From: Thauera terpenica 58Eu
GTDB lineage: Bacteria > Pseudomonadota > Gammaproteobacteria > Burkholderiales > Rhodocyclaceae
DNA length: 64,000 bases
Reading direction: 5' to 3'
Assembly: GCF_000443165.1 (NCBI RefSeq)
Contig: NZ_ATJV01000081.1
Location: 114,576-178,575 of the forward strand
Shown one piece after another: positions 54,569 through 63,013 of this stretch. The notes under the pieces were generated by a model. It made no database searches. It saw nothing but the letters and a program-made list of their open reading frames with translations, and had not been told where the DNA came from. The stretch's first letter is position 1; each line of letters opens with the position of its first letter. The position numbers were made by a program, and so were the translations under genes.

Positions 54569-55371
54569 GCACCGGGAATCCTGAGCCAGCGGCTGAGCCC
54601 CGCACTGAGGCCACCCTGCCCGCGCACGACGCGTCGGCGCCGCACAAGGTGGTCGCCGGCGTCGAGATCATCGGCCGCGACAGCCCCGAGCATCGCTTCT
54701 CCAGCCGCAGCATCCGCAGCTTCGTGCTGCGCCAGGGGCGCATGTCCGAGGCCCAGCAGCGTTACCTCGACACCATGCTGCCGCAGATCGGCATTGACTA
54801 CCGCGTCGCCGCGCTTGACCTCGACCAGGCTTTCGGCCGCAGCGCGCCGAAGATCCTCGAGATCGGTTTTGGCATGGGCGAGACCACGGCGAAGATTGCG
54901 GCGGCGATGCCCGATCATGACTTTCTCGCCATCGATGTGCATACGCCAGGCGTGGGCGCACTGTGCAAGCTGATCGCCGAAGCCAATCTGAGCAATGTGC
55001 GCGTCATGCAGCACGACGCGGTCGAGGTCATGCGCGACATGCTCGGCGACGGCACGCTCGCGGGCGTGCACATCTTCTTCCCCGACCCCTGGCGCAAGAA
55101 GCGCCACTTCAAGCGCCGCATCATCCAGGCCGATTTTGTCGCCCTGGTCGCACGCAAGCTCGCTCCCGGTGGCTATCTGCATTGCGCCACCGACTGGGAG
55201 GATTACGCGCACTGGATGCTGGATGTTCTGGGCGCCGAGCCGCTGCTGTACAACAGCGCGGAGGGCTTTTCGCCGCGCCCGGCCTACCGCCCGCTAACGA
55301 AATTCGAAAACCGTGGTCTCAAGCTGGGTCATGGCGTGTGGGACCTGGTGTTCCGCCGCCGCGCGGACTGA
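54565..55371 (+). CDS. trmB: tRNA (guanine-46-N7)-methyltransferase
   Basis: Makes m7G46 in the variable loop of tRNAs with SAM. The 268-residue protein has an N-terminal extension of about 45 residues (Pro/Glu/Ala-rich) before [17 protein letters not shown]. The SAM motif [12 protein letters not shown] follows, and the signature [15 protein letters not shown] (about 171-185) precedes the C-terminal [10 protein letters not shown]. The start overlaps the thiG stop, so the two are translated together although their functions differ. Confidence 0.96.
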   Translation: MSTGNPEPAAEPRTEATLPAHDASAPHKVVAGVEIIGRDSPEHRFSSRSIRSFVLRQGRMSEAQQRYLDTMLPQIGIDYRVAALDLDQAFGRSAPKILEIGFGMGETTAKIAAAMPDHDFLAIDVHTPGVGALCKLIAEANLSNVRVMQHDAVEVMRDMLGDGTLAGVHIFFPDPWRKKRHFKRRIIQADFVALVARKLAPGGYLHCATDWEDYAHWMLDVLGAEPLLYNSAEGFSPRPAYRPLTKFENRGLKLGHGVWDLVFRRRAD

Positions 55372-55383
55372 GGGAGAGAGAGT

Positions 55384-57225
55384 TTGATCCGAGGCTTGTT
55401 CCGTTTCATCTTCACCATGCTGCGTCTGTTCGTGCGCACCCTGGACTTCGTCGTGCGCGGGCTGTTCTATGCGCTGCTGATCTTTGGCATCGGCATGGTG
55501 GTGGCCTTCTTCTTCCGCGCCGAGCCGCAGATTGCGGACGGCTCGGCCTTGCTGCTGCGCCCGGCCGGCAGCCTGGTCGAGCAGGCGGTGTTCGAGCGCC
55601 CGCTGGAACTGTTGACGACGGGAGGCGGACCTGTCGGTCAGACCGCGCTCGCCGATCTACTCGAAGCGGTGGGCCGTGCCAAGGACGATGAACGCATCAC
55701 CACGCTGATCATCGAAACCGATGACCTGATGTCGGGCGGCATGTCCAAGCTCGGCGAGCTGCGCGCCGCCATCCTCGACTTCAAGGCCTCGGGCAAGCAG
55801 GTGCTGGCGCGTGGCGAGCGCTTCACCCAGGCTCAGTACTATCTCGCCAGCGTCGCCGATGAGCTCCATCTGTCGCCCGACGGTTTCGTGCTGCTGCTCG
55901 GCCTGGCACGCTACAGCGCCTATTTCAAGGACGCGCTCGATACGCTGGGGGTGAAGGTGCACGTTTTCCGGGTGGGCGAATACAAGTCCTTCTCCGAGCC
56001 CTTTACCCGCAGCGAGATGTCGGACGAGGACCGCGCGGCCTCGCTCGATCTGCTCGATGGCCTGTGGACTCTGCTGCGCGATGATATTGCCAGCGCGCGC
56101 AAGCTGCGCCCCGAAGCGGTCGATGAGCTGGTGCACAACTATCGCGATGTGCTCGCCGCAGCCGGTGGCGACGCCGCCCTGGCGGCGCGCAACAGCGGCC
56201 TGGTCGATCGCTTCAGCACCCGCGACGAGTGGCGCGCGCGCCTGATCGCGCTGGTCGGAATGGATGCCGAGGGCGAGGATGTGCGCATGGTCGAGGTCGG
56301 GCCCTACCTCGCGGCCACGCGCCGTGATCTGCCGCAGGTCGACGACCAGATCGCGGTGCTGGTGGCGCAGGGCGCGATCATGGATGGGCGTGAGCCGGCC
56401 GGAGTGGTGGGGGGCGACACCTTCGCCGCGCTCATCCGCGCTGCACGTGAGGATGAGCAGATCAAGGCTCTGGTGCTGCGCATCGACAGCCCGGGCGGCA
56501 GCGCCTGGGCGTCCGAAGTCATTCGCCGCGAACTCGAGCTGACGCGGCTGGCGGGCAAGCCGGTCATTGCCTCGATGAGCTCGGTGGCAGCCTCCGGTGG
56601 CTACTGGATTGCGGCGGGGGCGGACGAGATCTGGGCGGCGCCCGCAACGGTCACCGGCTCGATCGGCATCTTCGCCATGTTCCCGGAGTTCTCCGAACCC
56701 TTGAAGCGCCTCGGCATCGGCGTCGATGGCATCGCCACCGCGCCGCTCGCCGGTGCGCTTGATCCGCGTCGTCCGCTCAACGCGGCCGCCGCCGGCGCCA
56801 TGCAGCTCGGTATCGAACATGGCTACCGGCGTTTTCTCGCGGTGGTGGGCAAGGCGCGGAACATGAGCGCGGCCGAGGTCGACAAGGTCGCCCGGGGTCG
56901 CGTGTGGACCGGCAAGGCGGCGTTCGAGCTGGGTCTGGTCGATCAGCTCGGCGGCCTGGATGCGGCCATCGCCGCCGCCGCCGCGCGCGCCGGCGTCAGC
57001 GCTTACGAGGTGGTGTGGCCAGAGGCAGGGGCCTCGCTCGAGCAGCGCCTGCTGCGCCGGCTGTCGAACTTTGCCCAGGTTCTCGGCCTGGAGCCGGTGG
57101 CATCCGTGCGCACACCGGCGCCTTTTGCCCGCCTGCTGAGCGAACTGCAAGCGCCTGCCGCCGAACTGTTGCGCTGGAACGATCCGCAACATGTATACAT
57201 GCATTGCCTGTGCGAAGCGCCCTGA
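55384..57225 (+). CDS. sppA: Signal peptide peptidase SppA, 67K type
   Basis: Membrane-bound serine protease that degrades cleaved signal peptides, 613 residues with two tandem protease-fold halves as in the E. coli 67K enzyme. One membrane segment is visible (about 24-45). The catalytic pair of the family is Lys201 (EYKSFSEPFTR) in the N-terminal half and Ser404 (VAASGGYWIAA) in the C-terminal half. DSPGGSAWASE is the oxyanion region. The start is TTG at 55384, preceded by a good AGGGAGAGAG; no better ATG is near. It follows trmB by 12 bp. Confidence 0.94.
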   Translation: MIRGLFRFIFTMLRLFVRTLDFVVRGLFYALLIFGIGMVVAFFFRAEPQIADGSALLLRPAGSLVEQAVFERPLELLTTGGGPVGQTALADLLEAVGRAKDDERITTLIIETDDLMSGGMSKLGELRAAILDFKASGKQVLARGERFTQAQYYLASVADELHLSPDGFVLLLGLARYSAYFKDALDTLGVKVHVFRVGEYKSFSEPFTRSEMSDEDRAASLDLLDGLWTLLRDDIASARKLRPEAVDELVHNYRDVLAAAGGDAALAARNSGLVDRFSTRDEWRARLIALVGMDAEGEDVRMVEVGPYLAATRRDLPQVDDQIAVLVAQGAIMDGREPAGVVGGDTFAALIRAAREDEQIKALVLRIDSPGGSAWASEVIRRELELTRLAGKPVIASMSSVAASGGYWIAAGADEIWAAPATVTGSIGIFAMFPEFSEPLKRLGIGVDGIATAPLAGALDPRRPLNAAAAGAMQLGIEHGYRRFLAVVGKARNMSAAEVDKVARGRVWTGKAAFELGLVDQLGGLDAAIAAAAARAGVSAYEVVWPEAGASLEQRLLRRLSNFAQVLGLEPVASVRTPAPFARLLSELQAPAAELLRWNDPQHVYMHCLCEAP

Positions 57226-57282
57226 CACAGAGGGTTTAGCCGCGCTCTTTCCCCTTCCCCCATAACCGAGCAAGGAGATAGC

Positions 57283-57915
57283 ATGAAACTCAGCAGCCAG
57301 AGCTTTTCCGACGGCGCGCCGATTCCGGGTGAGTTCGCCTTCTGCATCCCCGCCGCCGAGGGCCATGTCAGCCTCGCGCCCAATCGCAACCCGCACTTGG
57401 CGTGGTTCGACGTGCCGGATGACACCCAGTCCTTCGTGCTCATCTGTCACGACCCTGACGTGCCCAGCCAGGGCGACGACGTGAACCAGGAAGGGCGCAG
57501 CGTGCCGGCGAGTCTGGCGCGGGTGGATTTCTTCCACTGGGTGGTGGTGGATCTGCCCGCCGACCTGCGCGCCATCGAAGCCGGACAGTTCTGCGACGGG
57601 ATCACCGCGCACGGCAAGCCCGGCCCGCAAACCCAGATGGGCGCACGCCACGGCCTCAACGACTACACCGGCTGGTTTGCTGGCGACGAGGCGATGAAGG
57701 GCGACTACTACGGCTACGACGGCCCCTGCCCGCCGTGGAATGACGAGCTCATGCACCGCTACGTGTTCACGCTTTATGCGCTGGATGTAGCGCGCTGTGC
57801 AGTCGAGGGACGCTTCACCGGCCCCGAGGTGCGCGCAGCCATCGAGGGCCATGTGCTCGCCCAGGCCAGCATCAGCGGCACCTACACGCTCAACCCGGCG
57901 CTCGGCGCTGCGTAA
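57283..57915 (+). CDS. YbhB/YbcL-type PEBP family protein
   Basis: Phosphatidylethanolamine-binding-protein (Raf-kinase-inhibitor-like) fold, 210 residues, cytoplasmic by sequence. PEBP landmarks are LAWFDVPDDTQSFVLICHDPDVP (anion-site Asp-Pro-Asp), FFHWVVVDLPADL and YGYDGPCPPWNDELMHRYVFTLYALD. The bacterial role is unclear. AAGGAG lies seven bases before the ATG. The stop shares its last base with the start of the next gene (TAATG), so the gene is probably translated together with the membrane/coiled-coil protein and TelA that follow. Confidence 0.93.
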   Translation: MKLSSQSFSDGAPIPGEFAFCIPAAEGHVSLAPNRNPHLAWFDVPDDTQSFVLICHDPDVPSQGDDVNQEGRSVPASLARVDFFHWVVVDLPADLRAIEAGQFCDGITAHGKPGPQTQMGARHGLNDYTGWFAGDEAMKGDYYGYDGPCPPWNDELMHRYVFTLYALDVARCAVEGRFTGPEVRAAIEGHVLAQASISGTYTLNPALGAA

Positions 57916-58850
57916 TGTTCGACTTCATGCAGGGGCTCGCCTTCGGCTTGCTGATGTCGGTCATGCCCTGGTTTCTGACCGGGCTGTACGACCCGCGGCT
58001 GGTGGTGCCGGGAGAGCTCGCCTCGCGCTGGCAGGTGATCCTGCGCTATGCGCTGGTGATGCCGACGGTGGCGATGCTGCTGCTGTTTACCTCCTTCTGG
58101 GGCGGGCTGGGCGCCAGTGTCGGTGGCTGGTTGGCCGGTCTGGCCGCGGTGCCGGTGGAATTGTTCGTGGAGAAGCGCTGGCGGCGCTGGCGGGCCGCGC
58201 GCGCCGGCCGTGATCGTGCGGCAGCGCGTGAACGCCAGCGCCAGCAGGCGGCGCAGGCGCAAGGCGAGCGCGGCCTGCTCAGCCTGGACCCGGACTTCGC
58301 CCCCACCGCTGCCGACGCCGTGGTGATGCAGTTGTGGGAGATCAAGCGCGACCTCGTCGGCCTGCGCCGGCCCGATCTCGCCGTGCACGCCGACCGCCTG
58401 TTCACCCGCTACCACCGCGCGCTCGATGTCCTCGATGACAAGTTCGATGTGCGCGAAGTCACCTACGAACGCGCGCGCGGCCTGGTCGGCGAGGTGGTGC
58501 AGGAGGCCGCCGCTGGCCTGGGGGCGATGCTGGCGCTGGTGCAGGGCAGCGCGGGGCTCGACGCTGATTTCGTGCGCGAGCGCCTGACGCGCGAAGCGGC
58601 GCGGCTGGGTGCCACCGAACGCGACGCCCTCCAACGCCGCCTCGCCATCGCCGACGAAACCGAACGCCGACTGGCCGAGATCGCCGCCGGCAACGAGGCC
58701 GCGCTGACCGCGCTCGACGACGTCGCCGTCGCCGTGGCGCGCATCGACACCGGCCGCGCGCAGGGCGGCGGCGCCGGCAACATGGAGCAGGCGCTGCAGG
58801 AACTGCGCCGCTTTGCCGAGCGTGCCGGCCTGTACGGCCGCCAGCCCTAA
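57915..58850 (+). CDS. Membrane-anchored helical protein next to TelA (XpaC-like arrangement)
   Basis: Protein of 311 residues. Two to three hydrophobic segments lie in the first 80 residues (MFDFMQGLAFGLLMSVMPWF; ILRYALVMPTVAMLLLF; WGGLGASVGGWLAGLAAVPV). A very basic linker (KRWRRWRAARAGRDR) and a long soluble helical part follow. I do not recognise the family by motif. Position and layout (N-terminal membrane segments, helical C-terminal part, directly before a TelA gene) resemble XpaC of the XpaC-TelA pair. That comparison is inference from organisation only. It overlaps the PEBP gene by one base, and TelA starts 16 bp downstream. Confidence 0.85.
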   Translation: MFDFMQGLAFGLLMSVMPWFLTGLYDPRLVVPGELASRWQVILRYALVMPTVAMLLLFTSFWGGLGASVGGWLAGLAAVPVELFVEKRWRRWRAARAGRDRAAARERQRQQAAQAQGERGLLSLDPDFAPTAADAVVMQLWEIKRDLVGLRRPDLAVHADRLFTRYHRALDVLDDKFDVREVTYERARGLVGEVVQEAAAGLGAMLALVQGSAGLDADFVRERLTREAARLGATERDALQRRLAIADETERRLAEIAAGNEAALTALDDVAVAVARIDTGRAQGGGAGNMEQALQELRRFAERAGLYGRQP

Positions 58851-58866
58851 GCCGAGGAATCCCGTG

Positions 58867-60105
58867 ATGAGTCTGCCGCTGCTGTCTTTTTCAAGCCCGC
58901 TGTTCGAAGCACCTGCCGGTGAGCAGGGCGGCGGTGGCGGGTCTGCCGCCAAAGCCCAGCCGCGCTCTGGCCTGTCGCTGCCGCCGATCGAAGACATCGC
59001 GCGCGAGGTCGTGCCGCCGCAGCCTGAAGAAGCACCCGAAGACCCCCAACTCGCCGCCACCGCCGATGCCTTCGTGCGCGACGCGCTCGCCGCCGACGAA
59101 GCTGCGCTGCATCGCCAGCGCGAAGCGGTCGACAGCATGGGCATCGAGCTGCAGCGCCAGGCCGCCTGGCGCAGCGAGATGCTGCAGGCGCCGATCCGCA
59201 AGCTCGCCCATCAGGGCGACGAAGGCGGTCCGGTCGCCCAGGCCTTGCTCGCGCTGCGCGACAAGATGGTGGACCTCGACCCCAGCCGCCAGAAGCTGAG
59301 CGGCGAAGGCCTGTCACGCGCGCTGGCCTTCATCCCCGGCGTCGGCAAGCCGATGCAGCGCTACTTCCAGAAGTACGAGAAAGCGCAGGACGCGCTCGAC
59401 GCCATCATCGGCGATCTGCAAGGCGGCGCCGACATGCTGCGGCGCGACAACCTGACCCTGGCCGACGACCAGCAATCGCTGCGCGCCATCCTCGCCCAGC
59501 TCGAGCGCCAGGTCGAAATCGGCCGCATGATCGACCGCCGCCTGGTGCGCGAGGCGGCCTCCGCCACGCTGCCGGCGCCGCGGCGCGCCTTCGTCGAGGA
59601 AGAACTGCTCTTCCCGCTGCGCCAGCGCATCGTCGACCTGCAGCAGCAGGTCGCGGTCAGCCAGCAAGGCGTGCTCGCGCTCGAGGTCGTCATCCGCAAC
59701 AACCGCGAGCTGATCCGTGGCGTGGATCGCGCCATCAATGTCACCGTGTCAGCGCTCAACGTCGCAGTCACCGTGGCCCTGGGGCTGGCCAACCAGCGCC
59801 TGGTGCTCGACCGCGTCGCCGCGCTCAACCAGACCACCTCGGCGCTCATCGCCGGCACCGCGCAGGCGTTGCGCACCCAGGGGGTGGACATCCAGACTCG
59901 CGCCGCCTCGACCATGCTCGACATGGGCCAGCTCGAACAGGCCTTCGCCGACGTGCTCGGCGCCATCGACGACCTGTCGCGCTACCGCCGCGAAGCCCTG
60001 CCCAAGCTCGACGCTCAGATCGACCGCCTCGCCGCGCTCGCCTCGCAAGGTGGCGAAGCAATCCGCCGCATGGACGAAGGCAATCGGGCCGAGCCGGTGC
60101 CTTGA
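58867..60105 (+). CDS. TelA/KlaA family (toxic anion resistance) protein
   Basis: Protein of 412 residues of the TelA family, first linked to tellurite resistance on plasmid RK2, and more broadly to membrane or envelope stress. The true function is unknown. After a Pro/Glu-rich N-terminus the chain is almost wholly helical. Recognisable segments are LSRALAFIPGVGKPMQRYFQKYEKAQ (about 157-182), LRRDNLTLADDQQSL, and VIRNNRELIRGVDRAINVTVSALNVAVTVALGLANQRLVLD (given in family order, about 278-318). The start is ATG 58867 with GAGG upstream; GTG one codon earlier is also possible. It is the last of three tightly packed genes with the PEBP and membrane proteins. Confidence 0.9.
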   Translation: MSLPLLSFSSPLFEAPAGEQGGGGGSAAKAQPRSGLSLPPIEDIAREVVPPQPEEAPEDPQLAATADAFVRDALAADEAALHRQREAVDSMGIELQRQAAWRSEMLQAPIRKLAHQGDEGGPVAQALLALRDKMVDLDPSRQKLSGEGLSRALAFIPGVGKPMQRYFQKYEKAQDALDAIIGDLQGGADMLRRDNLTLADDQQSLRAILAQLERQVEIGRMIDRRLVREAASATLPAPRRAFVEEELLFPLRQRIVDLQQQVAVSQQGVLALEVVIRNNRELIRGVDRAINVTVSALNVAVTVALGLANQRLVLDRVAALNQTTSALIAGTAQALRTQGVDIQTRAASTMLDMGQLEQAFADVLGAIDDLSRYRREALPKLDAQIDRLAALASQGGEAIRRMDEGNRAEPVP

Positions 60106-60181
60106 TCAGACGCCGGGCGCTGATGAGGCGGCGACCCTGCTTGTTGCGCGCGCTGTGGACAGTGCGGTTTTGTCGCCCCAG

Positions 60182-60227
60182 TTTACAGAATGGTCAACTG
60201 GAGCCAAAATGAGCTCACAGTTGACCA
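60182..60227 (+). promoter_or_regulatory. Promoter and operator of the Phd/VapC-type operon
   Basis: TTTACA (60182-60187), 17 bp, CAAAAT (60205-60210) form a plausible promoter. A perfect 10-bp inverted repeat, TGGTCAACTG (60191-60200) and CAGTTGACCA (60218-60227), sits in the spacer and just after the -10, as expected for autorepression by the antitoxin-toxin complex. Confidence 0.75.
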
Positions 60228-60244
60228 CATTAAACGGAGCGCAC

Positions 60245-60472
60245 ATGAAAACCGCTTCAGTCGCTGAGACCAAGTCCCACCTGTCCAGCCTCATCGCCGA
60301 CGTCGAGGCCGGCACTGATGTGCTGATCACACGCCGAGGCCAGGCGGTGGCGCGCCTAGTGGCCGAACCCGGAGCGGGTGGCTATGGCTGGGCCGCGTTG
60401 CGCGCCTGGCTCGCAGCTGAACCGACTGAAGGCCCCAGCGTGGCCCAGATGCGCGAAGACGACCTGCTGTGA
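60245..60472 (+). CDS. Type II antitoxin, Phd/YefM family
   Basis: Antitoxin of 75 residues. The N-terminal DNA-binding half is typical Phd/YefM: KTASVAETKSHLSSLIADVEAGTDVLITRRGQAVARLV. The C-terminal half (GWAALRAWLAAEPTEGPS) should bind and block the toxin. GGAG lies five bases before the ATG. The stop overlaps the toxin start (GTGA), which couples translation. The operator palindrome upstream supports autoregulation. Confidence 0.93.
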   Translation: MKTASVAETKSHLSSLIADVEAGTDVLITRRGQAVARLVAEPGAGGYGWAALRAWLAAEPTEGPSVAQMREDDLL

Positions 60473-60894
60473 TCTATCTCGATACCTCGGTCGTCGGCGC
60501 GCTGTTCTTTCGCGAACCGGGCGCGGTGCGCGTGCTCGACCATCTTGAGCTCCTGCGCCGTGAAGGCCTGGTGATTTCGGCGTGGACGCTCACCGAAATG
60601 GCCAGTGTCGGTGGAATCAAGCAGCGCACCGGCGCCATCGACGGTGCCACGCGGCAGCAAGCGCTGGCGCACTTCCAGCGTTTCGTCTCGGCCGAATTGC
60701 GCACCGTCGAGGTCGAGCCCGCCGACTTCCGCACCGCCGCCGTGTTCATCGACGCGCCGCTGGCGCTGCGCGCGGGCGATGCGCTGCATCTGGCCATCGC
60801 ACGCCGACTCGGCGCCCGGCTGGCCAGTCTCGACCGCCGGCTTAACGAGGCTGCTGCATTCCATAACATCGCATGTGAGGATGTGCCCGGCTGA
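60469..60894 (+). CDS. Type II toxin, VapC-like PIN-domain ribonuclease
   Basis: PIN-domain protein of 141 residues. The four acidic residues of the active site are present: Asp5 (MIYLDTS), Glu43 (TLTEMA), Asp104 (AGDALHLA) and Asp122 (ASLDRRL). VapC toxins of this fold cut tRNA or rRNA when the antitoxin is lost; the target here is unknown. It starts with GTG overlapping the antitoxin stop. The gene is convergent with the esterase gene downstream. Confidence 0.93.
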   Translation: MIYLDTSVVGALFFREPGAVRVLDHLELLRREGLVISAWTLTEMASVGGIKQRTGAIDGATRQQALAHFQRFVSAELRTVEVEPADFRTAAVFIDAPLALRAGDALHLAIARRLGARLASLDRRLNEAAAFHNIACEDVPG

Positions 60895-60962
60895 GCCTGC
60901 AGCGCATCGCCCGCGTGCAGCGCCTTCCACATGGCGCGGCAGCGCGCGCAGTGCTCACCCGC

Positions 60963-62273
60963 TTACGAAGCGCGCCGGGAGACAGCACCCTGCGGATGCT
61001 CATAAAAGAATCGCAGCATCTCGCGGCTGGCATCTGGCCCTTTGGGGTCGGTGTAGGAGCCGCGCGGACTTCCGCCCGACCAGGCGTGGCCGGCGCCGTG
61101 GATCAACCAGTGTTCAACCAGGGGCCTACCGTTCGCGTCATGGTGGGTGCTGCGGGTGTAGGCGTGGCCGTTGGGGACCTTGCCGGATTCCACGATCACG
61201 CGCAACGCGTCCTTGGCACCGGTGGCCCCCGGCGCGGCATGCGACGACATGGACTGGGCGGTCACCTGCTCGCCATTGCACGGGTGCACGGTGGTATCGC
61301 GGTCGCCATGGAACACGATGGTCGGCACGCACGCGGGATCGGTGTGGGAGCCGCCGGTCGAGTGCCGGCTGTGCGACATGCGCTGGCTGCCCTGCATCGC
61401 GGCAAGCGCGGCGGGCAGGTTCTGGGCTGCGCCGTGGGGCAGTCCGGAGTGGACGCCCGCTGCCGCATACAGATCGGGATAGGTCGTGGCCATGGTCGCG
61501 GCCATCGCCCCGCCGGCTGAGAGCCCGGCCACATAGATCCGCTTCGGGTCAATGCTGTAGTTGTCGGCGATCTGGCGCGTCAGTCCGGCAATGAGCGAGG
61601 GCTCGCCGCCGTCACGCTGCTGGTCGGAGGCCTTGAACCAGTTCCAGCATTTCGAGCTATTGGCCGCATGCGTCTGAGCGGGGTAGGCGACAAAGCACAG
61701 CTGCGCCTCGGCCAGCGCGTTCATCTGGGTGCCGGCGGCGAAATCGTCGGGGCTCTGCGTGCAGCCGTGGAGCATGACGACCAGCGGCAGCGGCTGACCG
61801 TGATAGCCACTGGGGATATACAGCTTGTAGCTGCGGGTGCCGACGTAGTTGGTATATGAGGCAGTGACGAAGCGCTCGCCCTCCGGCACGACGCCGGGGC
61901 TGCCGACCGACGCGGGTTCTGCTCCGGGCGTGGGCTTGCGAAATTCGCGCCAATGCTGGCGGATTTTTTCGCGCAGCCGGGCTCCCAATCCCTGCGCTGA
62001 GGCCGCAGCGCGCTGGGGGTCCGGCTGTGCGGGTTCGCGCGATGCACGCGGCGCCGCGTCCACTGTTCCAGTAAGCACGGCTGGCTCGGACTCGACAACG
62101 CGGCATTCGCCTTCAAGCGTGGTCTGCGCGTCGGCGCGTGGAGGCTCGTCCGCCGCGGGCGGCGTTGACTCGCCACGCAGAACACGTTGAATCATCGCGG
62201 TGGCTTCGAGCAATTGCCCCGCGCGAGTAAGGCGGGTCGCTTCGAGCAATCCCGCTTGTAGTCTTGCATTCAT
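60963..62273 (-). CDS. PHB-depolymerase-family esterase
   Basis: Alpha/beta-hydrolase of the PHB depolymerase esterase family, 436 residues. A charged or Ala/Pro-rich N-terminal region of about 130 residues, without signal peptide, precedes the hydrolase domain. The oxyanion segment MLHGCTQ is near 178, the nucleophile Ser252 is in AGLSAGGAM, and the histidine is in IHGAGHAWSGG. The acid residue is probably in HGDRDTTVHPCN. Absence of a signal peptide suggests an intracellular enzyme acting on polyhydroxyalkanoate granules or another ester; substrate unproven. ATG 62273 has CCGGAG nine bases upstream. It lies 32 bp after the RHH regulator, in one operon. Confidence 0.92.
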   Translation of the reverse strand: MNARLQAGLLEATRLTRAGQLLEATAMIQRVLRGESTPPAADEPPRADAQTTLEGECRVVESEPAVLTGTVDAAPRASREPAQPDPQRAAASAQGLGARLREKIRQHWREFRKPTPGAEPASVGSPGVVPEGERFVTASYTNYVGTRSYKLYIPSGYHGQPLPLVVMLHGCTQSPDDFAAGTQMNALAEAQLCFVAYPAQTHAANSSKCWNWFKASDQQRDGGEPSLIAGLTRQIADNYSIDPKRIYVAGLSAGGAMAATMATTYPDLYAAAGVHSGLPHGAAQNLPAALAAMQGSQRMSHSRHSTGGSHTDPACVPTIVFHGDRDTTVHPCNGEQVTAQSMSSHAAPGATGAKDALRVIVESGKVPNGHAYTRSTHHDANGRPLVEHWLIHGAGHAWSGGSPRGSYTDPKGPDASREMLRFFYEHPQGAVSRRAS

Positions 62274-62305
62274 GATCTGAATCTCCGGGTTTCGCGCCAT
62301 GCGCG

Positions 62306-62722
62306 TCATTGGATTCGGTCTGCCAGCGCGGCCTTGACCGCCGCACTGGCATGTAAGGCACCCAGCACGACGACCGAATCGATCGTCGCGCGGGCAAGTT
62401 CGGGGGATACATCGTCGGCAATGCTGGCCAGGCCCAAGACCTGGATCTGCAGCATCTCTCCCGCCGCCTGCACCGCTTCGAGGTCACCACGGCTGTAGTG
62501 CTGCAGCCCGAGGACAAAGGTCTTGCGAGCCACGGTTTCCCTGACCACCTCGGCATGCGTGCTCAACTGGTTGCGAATCGCGGTGCGGATGAGGTCGGTG
62601 CGATTGGAATAAAAGCCCTCCTGCACCAACAGGTCGATCTGCCCGAGGTCGATCACGCCGAGGTTGATGGTGATCTTCTCGGACGTGTCTCCGGTCTTTG
62701 GCTTGAATTGATGTACGCTCAT
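62306..62722 (-). CDS. CopG/RHH-family transcriptional regulator
   Basis: Protein of 138 residues with a ribbon-helix-helix DNA-binding domain at about 15-60 (EKITINLGVIDLGQIDLLVQ, then SNRTDLIRTAIRNQL). A C-terminal helical region of about 75 residues has no recognised fold. It is the first gene of a two-gene operon with the PHB-depolymerase-type esterase. A consensus promoter and a dyad just before its start suggest autoregulation, and possibly control of the esterase by polymer or fatty-acid status (inference). Confidence 0.88.
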   Translation of the reverse strand: MSVHQFKPKTGDTSEKITINLGVIDLGQIDLLVQEGFYSNRTDLIRTAIRNQLSTHAEVVRETVARKTFVLGLQHYSRGDLEAVQAAGEMLQIQVLGLASIADDVSPELARATIDSVVVLGALHASAAVKAALADRIQ

Positions 62723-62734
62723 TGGAATCCCGTG

Positions 62735-62780
62735 ACCATCTGTATGGATGGTATCTTAGGCTTCGGTGCGGGGTTGTCAA
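62735..62780 (-). promoter_or_regulatory. Promoter and candidate operator of the RHH regulator-esterase operon
   Basis: On the minus strand TTGACA (62780-62775), 16 bp, TAAGAT (62758-62753). Immediately downstream lies an inverted repeat ACCATC-N6-GATGGT (62735-62752), well placed for repression at the transcription start. The wider gap 62723-63013 shows nothing else coding. Confidence 0.7.
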
Positions 62781-63013
62781 GGCGTGAACGTTGTCTTCGC
62801 CGGGCTGGGCGCTTCCCACGAGGGGCCGAGAGGGGTGTGTTTTCCGGCGTCTGAAGCTCGGCAAAAGCAGCGACGCCCGCCCTGCTCGAATTCTTCGTAC
62901 CCGTCTAACAGCCATTGCATCGGTGTTTCGTCTTATCTCCGTGGAATAAGCCGCAGATCGCGCGGAGCCGCGCCATCTATACTCTGCGAATATTCGAAAT
63001 CAATAGGTTCGTC

